64,000 nucleotides of DNA from Microbacterium enclense (GCA_038182865.1 CP116226.1:2232001-2296000); one strand, 5' to 3'; shown: positions 48,357 to 56,746, counted from the first letter of the stretch. Numbers and translations are program-made. Notes: generated by a model not told the origin, from the letters alone.

Positions 48357-49649
48357 TCAGGATGCCGCGATCGAGCGGTCCTTGACGAACAGGCCGTACG
48401 ACAGGGCGCCGACCAGCAGCAGCACGCCGCCGATGAGGAATACGAGCGTGTAGTTGCCGCCGGTCGAGGCGAGGATCGCTCCGGTGACGACCGGGGCCAC
48501 GGCCGCCCCGATGAACCCGCCGAAGTTCTGGATGGCGCCGAGCGAGGCCACCTGGTTCGAGGGGGCGATGTCGGATGCGAGGGTCCAGAGGCATCCGATC
48601 GGCACCTGCGAGGCGAAGTACCCGACCGACAGCAGGATGACGGCGAGCGGGGTGCTGTCGACGTACGCCACCGGGAGCACGGCGGCGGCGGCCAGGATCG
48701 CGCCACCGACGATGGGGATCTTGCGGGCTCGCACGGTGTTGACGCCCCGGCGTACGAGACGGTTCGACAGCCAGCCGCCGAAGATCACGCCGACGATGCC
48801 GCAGAGGAACGGCAGGGAGGCGAGCCAGCCGCTCTCGGCCAGGCTGAAGCCGCGGGCCGTCTGCAGGTAGCTGGGCAGCCACGTGAGGTAGACCCAGACG
48901 GTGTAGAAGATGCCGAACGCGCCGAGCACCATGAACCAGGTGTTGGACTGCACCAGGAGACGGCCCCAGCCGACCTTCTCGACCGACGCGGCGACACGCG
49001 CCTCGGCCTCGGCACCCTTGATGAGCGCCTGCTCCTTCAGCGTCGGGTCGCGATAGATGCGCAGCCAGACGAGGGCGACCACGATGCCGAACGCACCGAC
49101 GATGATGAACATGCCGCGCCAGCTCATCGTCAGCAGCAGGAACGTCAGCAGGGGCGGGGCGATCGCGTTGGCGATCTGCGAACCGGTGTTCACGAGCGAG
49201 ACGGGGAGAGCGCGCTCGGACTTGTTGAACCAGCGCTCGTTGACCTTCAACGCCGAGGTGAAGAAAGGCGATTCAGTGATGCCGAGGGCGACACGGCAGG
49301 CGTAGAGGACGCCGAAGGAGTTCGCGGCGGCGGTGACGATCGACACGAGCGACCACGCCCCGGCGGCGAAGGCGAACATCTTCTTCGGGCCGAACTTGTC
49401 GACGAGGTAGCCGGCGGGGAGGTTCGCGATCGCGTACGGCCAGGAGAACGCCGACAGGAGCAGACCCATCGCGAACGGGTCGAGTCCGAACTCGCCGGCG
49501 ATGGTGGTGTTCGCCACACTGAGCGTCGAGCGATCGAGGTAGTTCACCACCCCGCCCAGGATCAGGAATCCGACGAGGAACCATCGGATCCGGATCGTCT
49601 TCTTCTCGGCGCGCGTGAGCTGCGGCGCGTCGGCCGTCGTCTCGCTCAT
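48357..49649 (-). CDS. MFS transporter, anion:cation symporter (ACS) type
   Basis: 430 residues with 12 membrane segments. ACS-type signs are VNYLDRSTLSVANTTIAGEF in TM1, AGYLVDKFGPKKMFAFAAGA in loop 2/3, LGITESPFFTSALKVNERWF and the second-half motif GGWLSNRLVRRGVNTVRARK. The group includes hexonate and galactonate/glucarate carriers, which fits the following KDPG-type aldolase and divergent DeoR regulator. It probably imports an aldonate or uronate. Confidence 0.93.
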   Translation of the reverse strand: MSETTADAPQLTRAEKKTIRIRWFLVGFLILGGVVNYLDRSTLSVANTTIAGEFGLDPFAMGLLLSAFSWPYAIANLPAGYLVDKFGPKKMFAFAAGAWSLVSIVTAAANSFGVLYACRVALGITESPFFTSALKVNERWFNKSERALPVSLVNTGSQIANAIAPPLLTFLLLTMSWRGMFIIVGAFGIVVALVWLRIYRDPTLKEQALIKGAEAEARVAASVEKVGWGRLLVQSNTWFMVLGAFGIFYTVWVYLTWLPSYLQTARGFSLAESGWLASLPFLCGIVGVIFGGWLSNRLVRRGVNTVRARKIPIVGGAILAAAAVLPVAYVDSTPLAVILLSVGYFASQVPIGCLWTLASDIAPSNQVASLGAIQNFGGFIGAAVAPVVTGAILASTGGNYTLVFLIGGVLLLVGALSYGLFVKDRSIAAS

Positions 49650-49674
49650 GGTCCACTCCTTCGTGTTCAGGGGA

Positions 49675-49696
49675 CGGCGGACGTCACGGTCCGCCG
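49675..49696 (-). terminator. Hairpin between the aldolase and MFS genes
   Basis: CGGCGGAC (49675-49682) pairs perfectly with GTCCGCCG (49689-49696) across GTCACG. It lies in the 55-bp gap between eda-like and MFS genes. It may attenuate read-through or only stabilise the transcript. Confidence 0.45.
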
Positions 49697-49704
49697 CGAG
49701 GGGG

Positions 49705-50358
49705 TCAGTGGGGCGTGCGGGCGTTCTCGACCGCGGCCAGGAAGGTCGACGCGGCACGCGTGACGTCGTCGAGGTCGCCGCTGGCGCGGGCGGCCTTGGT
49801 GATGGCACTGCCGACGCCCACGGCGAGCGCACCGGCGCCGAACCACTCGCCGACGTTCTCGGCGGTGGCTCCGCCGGCCGGCAGGATGGGCGCGTGCGCG
49901 AGGGGCGCCATCACCGTGCGCAGGTAGTCGGGACCGGCGATCTCGGTGGGGAAGAGCTTCACGATGTCGGCGCCGGCCTCCATGGTCGCCACGATCTCGG
50001 ACGGCGTGAACGCCCCGCTGATCGTCAGCGCCTGGTAGCGGTTCGCGGCGCGGATCATGTCGGGGTTGAGGTTGGGGCTGACCAGCATGCGCGCGCCGGC
50101 CTGCACCGAGGCGACGGCCATCTCGGCGTCGAGCACCGTCCCGACTCCGACGACCACGCCGCTGTCGGCGTACTCGTCGGAGAGGGTGCGGACGACCTCG
50201 AGCGCGCGGGGCACCGACAGGGTGATCTCGAGGGCGCGGATGCCGCCCGCGACGGCGGCACGCGAGACGGCGAGCGCCTCGTCGGCGGAGTCGAGGCGGA
50301 CGATCAGGACCACGCCGGTCTCGACGACGGCGGAGAGGACTTCGTGCTTCTTTAACAT
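49705..50358 (-). CDS. eda: 2-dehydro-3-deoxyphosphogluconate (KDPG) aldolase-like
   Basis: 217 residues. Class I aldolase features: VVLIVRLDSADEALAVSRA, catalytic Glu in ALEITLSVPRALE, GVGTVLDAEMAVASVQAGA, and the Schiff-base lysine in GADIVKLFPTEIAGPDYLR. It cleaves KDPG (or the KDPGal epimer) to pyruvate and glyceraldehyde 3-phosphate. The start is ATG at 50358 (MLKKHEVLSAV); an upstream in-frame ATG (50376) would cross the promoter repeats. Paired with the ACS permease and divergent DeoR it forms a sugar-acid catabolic unit. Confidence 0.92.
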   Translation of the reverse strand: MLKKHEVLSAVVETGVVLIVRLDSADEALAVSRAAVAGGIRALEITLSVPRALEVVRTLSDEYADSGVVVGVGTVLDAEMAVASVQAGARMLVSPNLNPDMIRAANRYQALTISGAFTPSEIVATMEAGADIVKLFPTEIAGPDYLRTVMAPLAHAPILPAGGATAENVGEWFGAGALAVGVGSAITKAARASGDLDDVTRAASTFLAAVENARTPH

Positions 50359-50401
50359 CGTTGCACACGGTATCACGTAACTTCACACACAAGAACATCG
50401 T
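50354..50401. promoter_or_regulatory. DeoR operator candidates with AACATCGT direct repeats
   Basis: AACATCGT occurs at 50354-50361 (overlapping the aldolase start codon) and 50394-50401, 40 bp apart, with AT-rich DNA between. These repeats in the divergent promoter are candidate binding sites for the DeoR-family regulator encoded next. Confidence 0.5.
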
Positions 50402-50437
50402 GTTTCACGCCCGATCTGGAGGCCTAGGCTCGGAGCG

Positions 50438-51241
50438 ATGTCTCCGTCGCCCCCTCTCATCCCCGAACAGCGTCAGCGCGAACTGATGCGCCTCCTGCGG
50501 GGCGCGGGCGCGCTCAGCATCCGCCACCTCGCCTCGTCGCTCGGGGTGTCGCACATGACCGTCCGCCGCGACATCGCCGCGCTCGAGGAGGACGGACTCG
50601 TCGACGCCGTACAGGGCGGTGTGCGCCTTCGAGAACGCGCCGGCGTGGAGCCGCCCCGCGAGCGCGGATCCCGAGCCGTCCTCGAGCTGCCGCGCAAGCA
50701 GGCGGTCGCCCAGCGCGCCGCCGATCTCGTCGTCGACGGGATGACGGTCTTCATCGACGCGGGGACCACGTGCCAGGCGCTCGTTCCGCACCTGACGGCG
50801 CGGCGCGGACTGACCATCGTCACGAACGACTTCTTCACCGTCTCCGCCCTCTACGCGCACCCCACGATCGAGGTCATCCACACGGGCGGCGTCGTCGACG
50901 CCGCGAGCGGCTCGTCCAGCGGCGCCCTCGCAGCCGCGACCGTGTCGGCGATGACGCTCGACCTGGCGATCCTCAGCACCGGCACGTGGGACACCTCCCA
51001 CGGCCTGACGAGTCCCGAGCTCGACAAGGTCGTGCTGAAGAGGGCGGTCCTGGATGCCGCGACCTCCGGCGCCCTGGTCGCCGACAGCACGAAGTACGGC
51101 ACCGCCGAGCGCTTCCGCGTCGTGCCCCTCGACGCGCTCGACGTCATCGTCAGCGATGCCGAGCTGCCCGAGAGCGCCGCCGCGGCGATCGCGGACATGG
51201 GCGTCGAACTGTGGACGGCGGACCTGCCGTCCTCGCCCTAG
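50438..51241 (+). CDS. DeoR/GlpR family transcriptional regulator
   Basis: 267 residues. An N-terminal DeoR helix-turn-helix (LIPEQRQRELMRLLRG, LSIRHLASSLGVSHMTVRRDIAAL) is followed by the sugar-isomerase-like effector domain with DGMTVFIDAGTTCQALVPHL (phosphosugar-binding signature) and DLAILSTGTWDTSHGLT. It probably represses the divergent aldolase, MFS and kinase genes in the absence of a sugar-phosphate effector. The ATG at 50438 fits the family N-terminus. Confidence 0.93.
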   Translation: MSPSPPLIPEQRQRELMRLLRGAGALSIRHLASSLGVSHMTVRRDIAALEEDGLVDAVQGGVRLRERAGVEPPRERGSRAVLELPRKQAVAQRAADLVVDGMTVFIDAGTTCQALVPHLTARRGLTIVTNDFFTVSALYAHPTIEVIHTGGVVDAASGSSSGALAAATVSAMTLDLAILSTGTWDTSHGLTSPELDKVVLKRAVLDAATSGALVADSTKYGTAERFRVVPLDALDVIVSDAELPESAAAAIADMGVELWTADLPSSP

Positions 51242-51256
51242 GCGCGTCGGTCGGCG

Positions 51257-51580
51257 TCAGCGCCACCACAGGGCGATCACGAGCACGCCGGGCGCGAGAG
51301 CGAACAGCGCGATGACGACGGCGACGACCGAGGCGACGATGGGCGACCCGCGCCGAGATCCGACGACGATGCCGATGATCGAGAGGAGGAGCGCGACGGC
51401 CGCGACGAGAGCGGCGGCTGGAAAGAGGAGGAGTCCGTACCACCCGACCCCGTCCAGCGCTGGGACGAAACCGGCCGCGAGAAGGACGGGGAACGGCAGG
51501 AACGCGAGGCTCGCGACGACGACGGCGACGATGCCGAGCACGTCGGCGCGCGGGCGGACGGGGGCAGCGACCGTGGTCAT
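51257..51580 (-). CDS. Small multi-pass membrane protein (paralogue of 45937-46260)
   Basis: 107 residues. Three hydrophobic segments (VLGIVAVVVASLAFLPFPVL, GWYGLLLFPAAALVAAVALL, SVVAVVIALFALAPGVLVIA). Length and layout match the protein at 45937-46260, and TACGGT lies six bases before the ATG in both, with near-identical flanks. It is convergent with the DeoR gene. The function is unknown. Confidence 0.65.
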   Translation of the reverse strand: MTTVAAPVRPRADVLGIVAVVVASLAFLPFPVLLAAGFVPALDGVGWYGLLLFPAAALVAAVALLLSIIGIVVGSRRGSPIVASVVAVVIALFALAPGVLVIALWWR

Positions 51581-51592
51581 GCGCTCACCGTA

Positions 51593-51630
51593 GCGCGAGC
51601 CCCCTCCCGAGACGGGGAGGGGGCTCGCGC
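51593..51630 (-). terminator. Terminator hairpin after aceB
   Basis: GCGCGAGCCCCCTCCC (51593-51608) pairs perfectly with GGGAGGGGGCTCGCGC (51615-51630), ten bases after the aceB stop on its strand. It overlaps the promoter of the small membrane protein gene downstream. Confidence 0.75.
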
Positions 51631-51639
51631 CGGGGACCG

Positions 51640-53313
51640 TCAGTCGAGGTACTTCGCGTACGCCGGCAACGTCAGGAACGCCGGGAACTCCGGCCGCAGG
51701 GCCACCTCGCGGAACACCTCGGCGGCGTCGTCGAAGCGGTCGCCATCGGAGCGCGGCACCTCGCCCAGCACCTCGTCGAGCAGCCCCTCGACGAACGAGC
51801 GGGTGATCGTGTCGCCCTCGGCCGTCTCGCGGTCCTGGTGGATCCACTGCCAGATCTGCGAGCGGGAGATCTCTGCCGTGGCGGCATCCTCCATGAGGTC
51901 GTCGATCGCCACGGCACCGAGGCCCCGCAGCCACGCCTCGATGTAGCGGATCGCGACCGACACGTTGCCGCGCACGCCCGCCGTGGTCACGGGCAGTCCG
52001 ATGCGCAGGTCGAGCAGCTGGCGCGGCTCCACGGAGACGTCGTCGCGCGTCCGCTCGAGCTGGTTCTCGCGATCGCCGAGCACGGCGTCGAACTCGGCGC
52101 GCGCCACCGGGATGAGGTCGGGGTGCGCCACCCACGTGCCGTCGAAGCCGTCGCCGGCCTCTCGGCGCTTGTCGGCGGCGACCTTCTCGAACGCCGCCTC
52201 GGTCACCTCGGGACGACGCCGGTTGGGGATGAACGCGCTCATACCGCCGATGGCGTAGGCACCCCGCTTGTGGCAGGTCTGCACGAGCAGCTCGGTGTAC
52301 GCCCGCATGAACGGCACCGTCATCGTGACCTCGCTCCGGTCCGGCAGCACGAAGCGCGCCCCGCGCCCCCGGTAGGTCTTGATGATCGAGAAGATGTAGT
52401 CCCAGCGTCCGGCGTTCAGTCCCGCGCAGTGGTCGCGCAGGGCGAAGAGGATCTCCTCCATCTCGAATGCCGCGGGCAGCGTCTCGATGAGCACTGTCGC
52501 GCGGATCGTGCCGTGCGCGAGGCCGAGCCGTTCCTCGGTGAACGAGAACACGTCGTCCCACAGGCGGGCTTCCTCGGCCGACTCGATCTTCGGCAGATAG
52601 AAGTACGGCCCCCGGCCGCTGGCGATCAGCGCGTGAGCGTTGTGGAACGCGTAGAGCCCGTAATCGACGAGGGATCCGGATGCCGGCAGCTCGCGGCCGG
52701 AGCGGTCGATGAACGTCACGTGCTTCTCGGGCAGGTGCCAGCCGCGCGGGCGCATCACGATCGTCGGGGTGCGCTCGGCGGTGACTTCGTAGCGCTTGCC
52801 CTCGGGGCTCGTGAACGACAGCTGCCCGCGGATCGCGTCGAACAGCGAGAGCTGCCCGCCGATGACGTTGCGCCAGGTGGGGCTCGTGGCATCCTCCTGG
52901 TCGGCGAGCCAGACCCGCGCGCCGGAGTTCAGCGCGTTGATCGTCATCTTGGGGTCGGTGGGGCCCGTGATCTCGACGCGGCGGTCCTCCAGCCCGGGAC
53001 CCGCGCCCGCCACGCGCCACGACGGGTCGTCGCGGATGTGCGCGGTGTCGGCGCGGAAGTGCGGGTCGTCGCCCGTGCCGATCTCGAAGCGCCGGCGCTC
53101 GCGCGCGGCCAGTCGGTCGTGCCGGCGCCGGGCGAAGCGGTCGTGCAGCTCGGTGAGGAAGGCGAGGGCCGCGGGCGTGAGGATCTCGGCATCCCGTCCT
53201 TCGAGGGGGCGTTCGAGACGCAGGTGCGGGACGGATGCCGGGGCGCTCGGCATCCGGCATCCTTCGGTGCTCGTGTGCGTCGTGGTGGGCGGGGGAGAGG
53301 TGATGAGGGTCAT
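51640..53313 (-). CDS. aceB: Malate synthase A
   Basis: 557 residues. Family motifs: RRFEIGTGDDPHFRADTA-like N-terminus, INALNSGARVWLADQEDATS (active-site region), GLYAFHNAHALIASGRGPYF, YLPKIESAEEARLWDDVF, the catalytic ATVLIETLPAAFEMEEILFA, and IGGMSAFIPNRR. It condenses glyoxylate with acetyl-CoA to malate in the glyoxylate shunt. The ATG at 53313 is used; the upstream stretch to 53457 runs through the 22-bp inverted repeat and is not coding. It lies 198 bp downstream of aceA. Confidence 0.95.
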   Translation of the reverse strand: MTLITSPPPTTTHTSTEGCRMPSAPASVPHLRLERPLEGRDAEILTPAALAFLTELHDRFARRRHDRLAARERRRFEIGTGDDPHFRADTAHIRDDPSWRVAGAGPGLEDRRVEITGPTDPKMTINALNSGARVWLADQEDATSPTWRNVIGGQLSLFDAIRGQLSFTSPEGKRYEVTAERTPTIVMRPRGWHLPEKHVTFIDRSGRELPASGSLVDYGLYAFHNAHALIASGRGPYFYLPKIESAEEARLWDDVFSFTEERLGLAHGTIRATVLIETLPAAFEMEEILFALRDHCAGLNAGRWDYIFSIIKTYRGRGARFVLPDRSEVTMTVPFMRAYTELLVQTCHKRGAYAIGGMSAFIPNRRRPEVTEAAFEKVAADKRREAGDGFDGTWVAHPDLIPVARAEFDAVLGDRENQLERTRDDVSVEPRQLLDLRIGLPVTTAGVRGNVSVAIRYIEAWLRGLGAVAIDDLMEDAATAEISRSQIWQWIHQDRETAEGDTITRSFVEGLLDEVLGEVPRSDGDRFDDAAEVFREVALRPEFPAFLTLPAYAKYLD

Positions 53314-53403
53314 GGTCGTGGCTTTCTGTGCGTGGCGCTCCCTCCCGCCGCCGCCGCCCGACCCGCGGTGCGCGGTGCGGGGTGCGGGCCGTGTGTTCCC
53401 TGC

Positions 53404-53460
53404 TGAGTGTCCAAGACACCCGGACGGATTTCCGAAGGGTCCGGGTGTCTTGGACACTCA
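53404..53460. repeat. Perfect 22-bp inverted repeat between aceA and aceB
   Basis: Arms at 53404-53425 and 53439-53460 are exact reverse complements over 22 bp with a 13-nt loop. Each arm itself contains the palindrome GTGTC-CAA-GACAC, so alternative small hairpins can form. It sits in the gap between aceA and aceB on the minus strand. Confidence 0.9.
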
Positions 53461-53511
53461 AGCGGGGCCGGGGCCGGGCGGGGGCGAAGAGGGAGAGCGG
53501 GGCGAAGAGGG

Positions 53512-54828
53512 TCAGTGGAACTGGGCCGTCTCGGTGGAGCCGGCCAGGGCGAGCGTGGCGCTGTCGGGGTTGAGCGCGGTGGAGACGACGTCGAAGTAGC
53601 CGGTGCCCGCTTCGCGCTGGTGGCGCGTGGCGGTGTAGCCGACGGCTTCGGCGGCGAACTCGGCTTCCTGCAGCTCGACGTACGCGCTCATGGCGCGCTC
53701 GGCGTAGCCGCGGGCGAGGTCGAACATCGAGTGGTTCACGGCGTGGAAGCCGGCCAGGGTGATGAACTGGAAGGCGTAGCCCATCGCCGCCAGCTCCGCT
53801 TGGAACGTCGCGATCTGGGCGTCGTCGAGGTGACGCTTCCAGTTGAAGCTCGGCGAGCAGTTGTATGCGAGCTTCTTGCCCGGGAAGCGAGCGTGGATCG
53901 CCTCGGCGAAGCGGCGGGCGAGCTCGATGTCGGGCTCGCCGGTCTCGACCCACAGCAGGTCGGCGTACGGGGCGAAGGCGAGACCGCGCGCGATCACGGC
54001 TTCCAGGCCCGGGCGCACCCGGTAGAAGCCCTCGCTCGTGCGCTCGCCGGTGAGGAACTCCCGGTCGCGCTCGTCCACGTCGCTCGTGAGCAGGTCGGCG
54101 GCCAGCGCGTCGGTGCGGGCGATGATCACGGTCGGCACGCCCGCGACGTCGGCGGCGAGACGCGAGGCGTTGAGGGTGCGGATGTGCTGCTGGATCGGCA
54201 CGAGCACTTTGCCGCCGAGGTGGCCGCACTTCTTCTCGCTCGCGAGCTGGTCTTCCCAGTGGATGCCGGCGGCCCCCGCCGCGATCAGCGACTGCGCGAG
54301 CTCGTAGGCGTTGAGCGGCCCGCCGAAGCCGGCTTCGGCGTCGGCGACGATCGGAGCGAGCCAGTCCTGCGTAACCTCTCCCTCCGCGCGCTCGATCTGG
54401 TCTTGACGCAGCAGCGCGTTGTTGATGCGACGCACGACCGCGGGGACGCTGTTGGCCGGGTACAGGCTCTGGTCGGGGTAGGTCTGCCCCGCGAGGTTGC
54501 CGTCGGCGGCGACCTGCCAGCCGGAGAGATAGATGGCCTTGAGGCCGGCGCGCACCTGCTGCACGGCCTGACCGCCGGTGTAGGCGCCGAGCGCCCGGAC
54601 GTAGTCCTCGGTGTGGAGGAGGTTCCAGAGGTTCTCGGCCCCGCGGCGGGCGAGGGTCGCCTCCTCGCGGACGGTGCCGCGAAGGCGGACGACATCGTCG
54701 GCCGAGAACGTGCGCTCGATGCCGTCCCAGCGGGGGTCGTTCTCCCACGAGGCGCGGATCTCGTCGGCGGTCTCGGTCTGGTCCCCGGGTCGCAGGGCGG
54801 GCTGACCGGGGGTGGCCTGGATCGTCAT
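53512..54828 (-). CDS. aceA: Isocitrate lyase
   Basis: 438 residues. Catalytic signature KKCGHLGGKVLVPI with the active-site Cys, plus AYNCSPSFNWKRHLDDAQIA, GIHWEDQLASE and the FAGFHAVNHSMFDLARGYAE-type region (here LAGFHAVNHSMFDLARG). It cleaves isocitrate to succinate and glyoxylate. The ATG at 54828 has AAGGAGAAC upstream; longer frames are not needed. It is divergent from a RamB-type regulator. Confidence 0.96.
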   Translation of the reverse strand: MTIQATPGQPALRPGDQTETADEIRASWENDPRWDGIERTFSADDVVRLRGTVREEATLARRGAENLWNLLHTEDYVRALGAYTGGQAVQQVRAGLKAIYLSGWQVAADGNLAGQTYPDQSLYPANSVPAVVRRINNALLRQDQIERAEGEVTQDWLAPIVADAEAGFGGPLNAYELAQSLIAAGAAGIHWEDQLASEKKCGHLGGKVLVPIQQHIRTLNASRLAADVAGVPTVIIARTDALAADLLTSDVDERDREFLTGERTSEGFYRVRPGLEAVIARGLAFAPYADLLWVETGEPDIELARRFAEAIHARFPGKKLAYNCSPSFNWKRHLDDAQIATFQAELAAMGYAFQFITLAGFHAVNHSMFDLARGYAERAMSAYVELQEAEFAAEAVGYTATRHQREAGTGYFDVVSTALNPDSATLALAGSTETAQFH

Positions 54829-54918
54829 GAGCGTTCTCCTTCGGGATGCCGGGGCCTCGGTGCCCCGTGGAGACCACCATCCGCGAAGAATGCGGGGTCG
54901 AAACCACATTCCTTGAGT

Positions 54919-54936
54919 GAAGATCGCGCGATCTTC
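54919..54936. promoter_or_regulatory. 18-bp perfect palindrome in the aceA/ramB-like divergent promoter
   Basis: GAAGATCGCGCGATCTTC is a perfect 18-bp palindrome, 83 bp before aceA and 24 bp before the regulator start. It is the only strong symmetric site in the 131-bp intergenic region and a candidate operator of the RamB-like protein. Confidence 0.6.
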
Positions 54937-54959
54937 CGCTTGTGTGAGAACCTTCCGGT

Positions 54960-56435
54960 ATGGACACCGGCGTTCGTGCTTCCGCGGCATCCCTCCCGCT
55001 CGACGATGAGGAGGTGGACACCCTCACCATCGGCCGACGCATCCGGCAACTGCGCACCGCGCGGGGAATGACGCTCGATGACCTCGCCGGCGCCGTCGGC
55101 CGCGCCCCCAGTCAGATGTCGATGATCGAGAACGGTCGCCGCGAGGCGAAGCTCACGCTGCTGCAGGCGATCGCCCGGGCGCTGGAGTGCAAGCTCGATC
55201 AGATCCTGGATGCCGAGCCCCTCGACGCCCGCACCACGCTCGAGCTGTCGGTGGAGCGGGCGATGCGCGGTCAGACATTCCAGGCGTTGGGAATCGCCCC
55301 GTTCCGCGTGGGGCGGTCGGTGCCCGACGAGGCGCTCGCCGCGATGCTCGCTCTGCAAGCCGAGATCGAGCGCCTGCGCGAGGAGCGCTCCGCGACGCCC
55401 GAGGAGGCTCGTCGTGCGAATGTGGCCCTGCGTCGACTGATGCGCACGCAGGACAACCATTTCCCGGAGCTGGAGAGCGTGGCATCCGGGATCCTCGAAG
55501 CCGTCGACCACCCCGGCGGGCCGCTGACCCAGCGGGGGGCGAGCGACATCGCCGCCCACCTCGGCTTCACCCTGCATTACGTGCCCGATCTGCCGTCGTC
55601 GACGCGGAGCATCGCCGACGTGAAGAACGGGCGGCTGTATCTGTCGACGAAGGTCGCGAAGGGCGACCCGCGCGCGGCGGTGCTGCAGGCGCTGTCGAGC
55701 CGGATCCTCGGACATGGCGAACCGACGAGCTACGACGAGTTCCTGCGCCAGCGCGTCGAGACGAACTACCTGACCGGGGCGCTGCTGATGCCCGAGGCGC
55801 ACGTCGTCGCCGCCCTGCGCGAGGCGAAGGAACGGCGCTCGATCAGCATCGAGGATCTCCGCGACGCCTACGCCGTGTCGTACGAGACGGCCGCGCACCG
55901 GTTCACCAACCTCGCGACGGTGCATCTCGGCATCCCGGTGCACTTCCTCAAGGTGCACGAGTCGGGGACGATCACGAAGGCGTACGAGAACGACGACGTG
56001 AACTTCCCGACCGATCGCCTCGGCTCGATCGAGGGGCAGATGTGCTGCCGGCGCTGGACGAGTCGCGTCGTCTTCGAGGAGGATGACCTCTTCAACCCGT
56101 ATTACCAGTACACCGACACCGGCAACGGGACGTACTGGTGCACCGCGCGCGTGGAGCAGTCGAGCGAAGGCGCGCACTCGGTGAGCGTGGGGGTGCGCTT
56201 CGACGACACGCGGTGGTTCCGCGGGCGCGATACGCCGAATCGGGGAGTCTCTCGGCACGCGGTCGAGACGTGCTGCCGCCGCGCGCCCGCCGACCTCGAG
56301 GCCGCGTGGCGCGGGCAGGCGTGGCCGAACGTACGCACGCCGCGGACACTGCTCGCCACTCTGCCGACCGGGGCGTTTCCGGGGGTGGACACGACCGAGC
56401 TGTACGAGTTCCTGCAGGCGCACGCGCCGGAGTGA
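54960..56435 (+). CDS. RamB/PrpR-type XRE regulator with ScfR (short-chain fatty acyl) domain
   Basis: 491 residues. An XRE helix-turn-helix (about 22-80: GRRIRQLRTARGMTLDDLAG, APSQMSMIENGRREAKLTLL), an IrrE/ImmA-like middle (RILGHGEPTSYDEFLRQRVE, YETAAHRFTNLATVHLGIPV) and a C-terminal ScfR domain with GQMCCRRWTSRVVF and VETCCRRAPADL. PrpR of Mycobacterium tuberculosis has the same architecture and binds a 4Fe-4S cluster through such cysteines. RamB-type proteins control aceA/aceB and acetate/propionate genes. The divergent aceA supports that role. The start ATG overlaps no other signal. Confidence 0.93.
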   Translation: MDTGVRASAASLPLDDEEVDTLTIGRRIRQLRTARGMTLDDLAGAVGRAPSQMSMIENGRREAKLTLLQAIARALECKLDQILDAEPLDARTTLELSVERAMRGQTFQALGIAPFRVGRSVPDEALAAMLALQAEIERLREERSATPEEARRANVALRRLMRTQDNHFPELESVASGILEAVDHPGGPLTQRGASDIAAHLGFTLHYVPDLPSSTRSIADVKNGRLYLSTKVAKGDPRAAVLQALSSRILGHGEPTSYDEFLRQRVETNYLTGALLMPEAHVVAALREAKERRSISIEDLRDAYAVSYETAAHRFTNLATVHLGIPVHFLKVHESGTITKAYENDDVNFPTDRLGSIEGQMCCRRWTSRVVFEEDDLFNPYYQYTDTGNGTYWCTARVEQSSEGAHSVSVGVRFDDTRWFRGRDTPNRGVSRHAVETCCRRAPADLEAAWRGQAWPNVRTPRTLLATLPTGAFPGVDTTELYEFLQAHAPE

Positions 56436-56578
56436 GCGGCGGCGGTGACATCTGCGGCCCTGGTGGGCGGCGATCGTGCTGTGCTGCGGGGCCGTGCTGT
56501 GCTGCGTTCGTGCTGAGCTGCAGGGTCGTGCTGTGCTGCGGTCGTGCTGTGCCGTCGTGCTGTGCGGGTGGGCACCCG

Positions 56579-56680
56579 CCCCGGCTGTGCCGTCGTGCGG
56601 TGCGGGTGTGCGCCTGCCCCGGCTGTACCGTCGTGCGGTGCGGGTGTGCGCCTGCCCCGGCTGTGCCGTCGTGCGGTGTT
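56579..56680 (+). repeat. 38-bp tandem repeat, about 2.7 copies
   Basis: Units beginning CCCCGGCTGTGCCGTCGTGC start at 56579, 56617 and 56655, almost identical (one G-to-A change). The third runs into the left arm of the nested-palindrome copy B. Confidence 0.85.
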
Positions 56681-56746
56681 CGTCTTCGGCATGCCGGTTT
56701 CAGACGTCACCTCCCCGGCGTGTCGGCCCGGGACTCCGCCTGACGG
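56666..56746 (+). repeat. Nested-palindrome element, copy B
   Basis: Left arm CCGTCGTGCGGTGTT (56666-56680) and right arm GACTCCGCCTGACGG (56732-56746), with the inner GGCGTGTCGG stem strand at 56717-56726. The left arm is the end of the 38-bp tandem repeat. Confidence 0.7.

Noticed and set aside
51257..55057. Very long minus-strand ORF (1266 residues) across aceA and aceB
   Set aside because: It is a shifted frame of real genes, Arg/Pro-rich low complexity; the conserved motifs lie in the aceA and aceB frames. Only its last 107 residues are a real gene.
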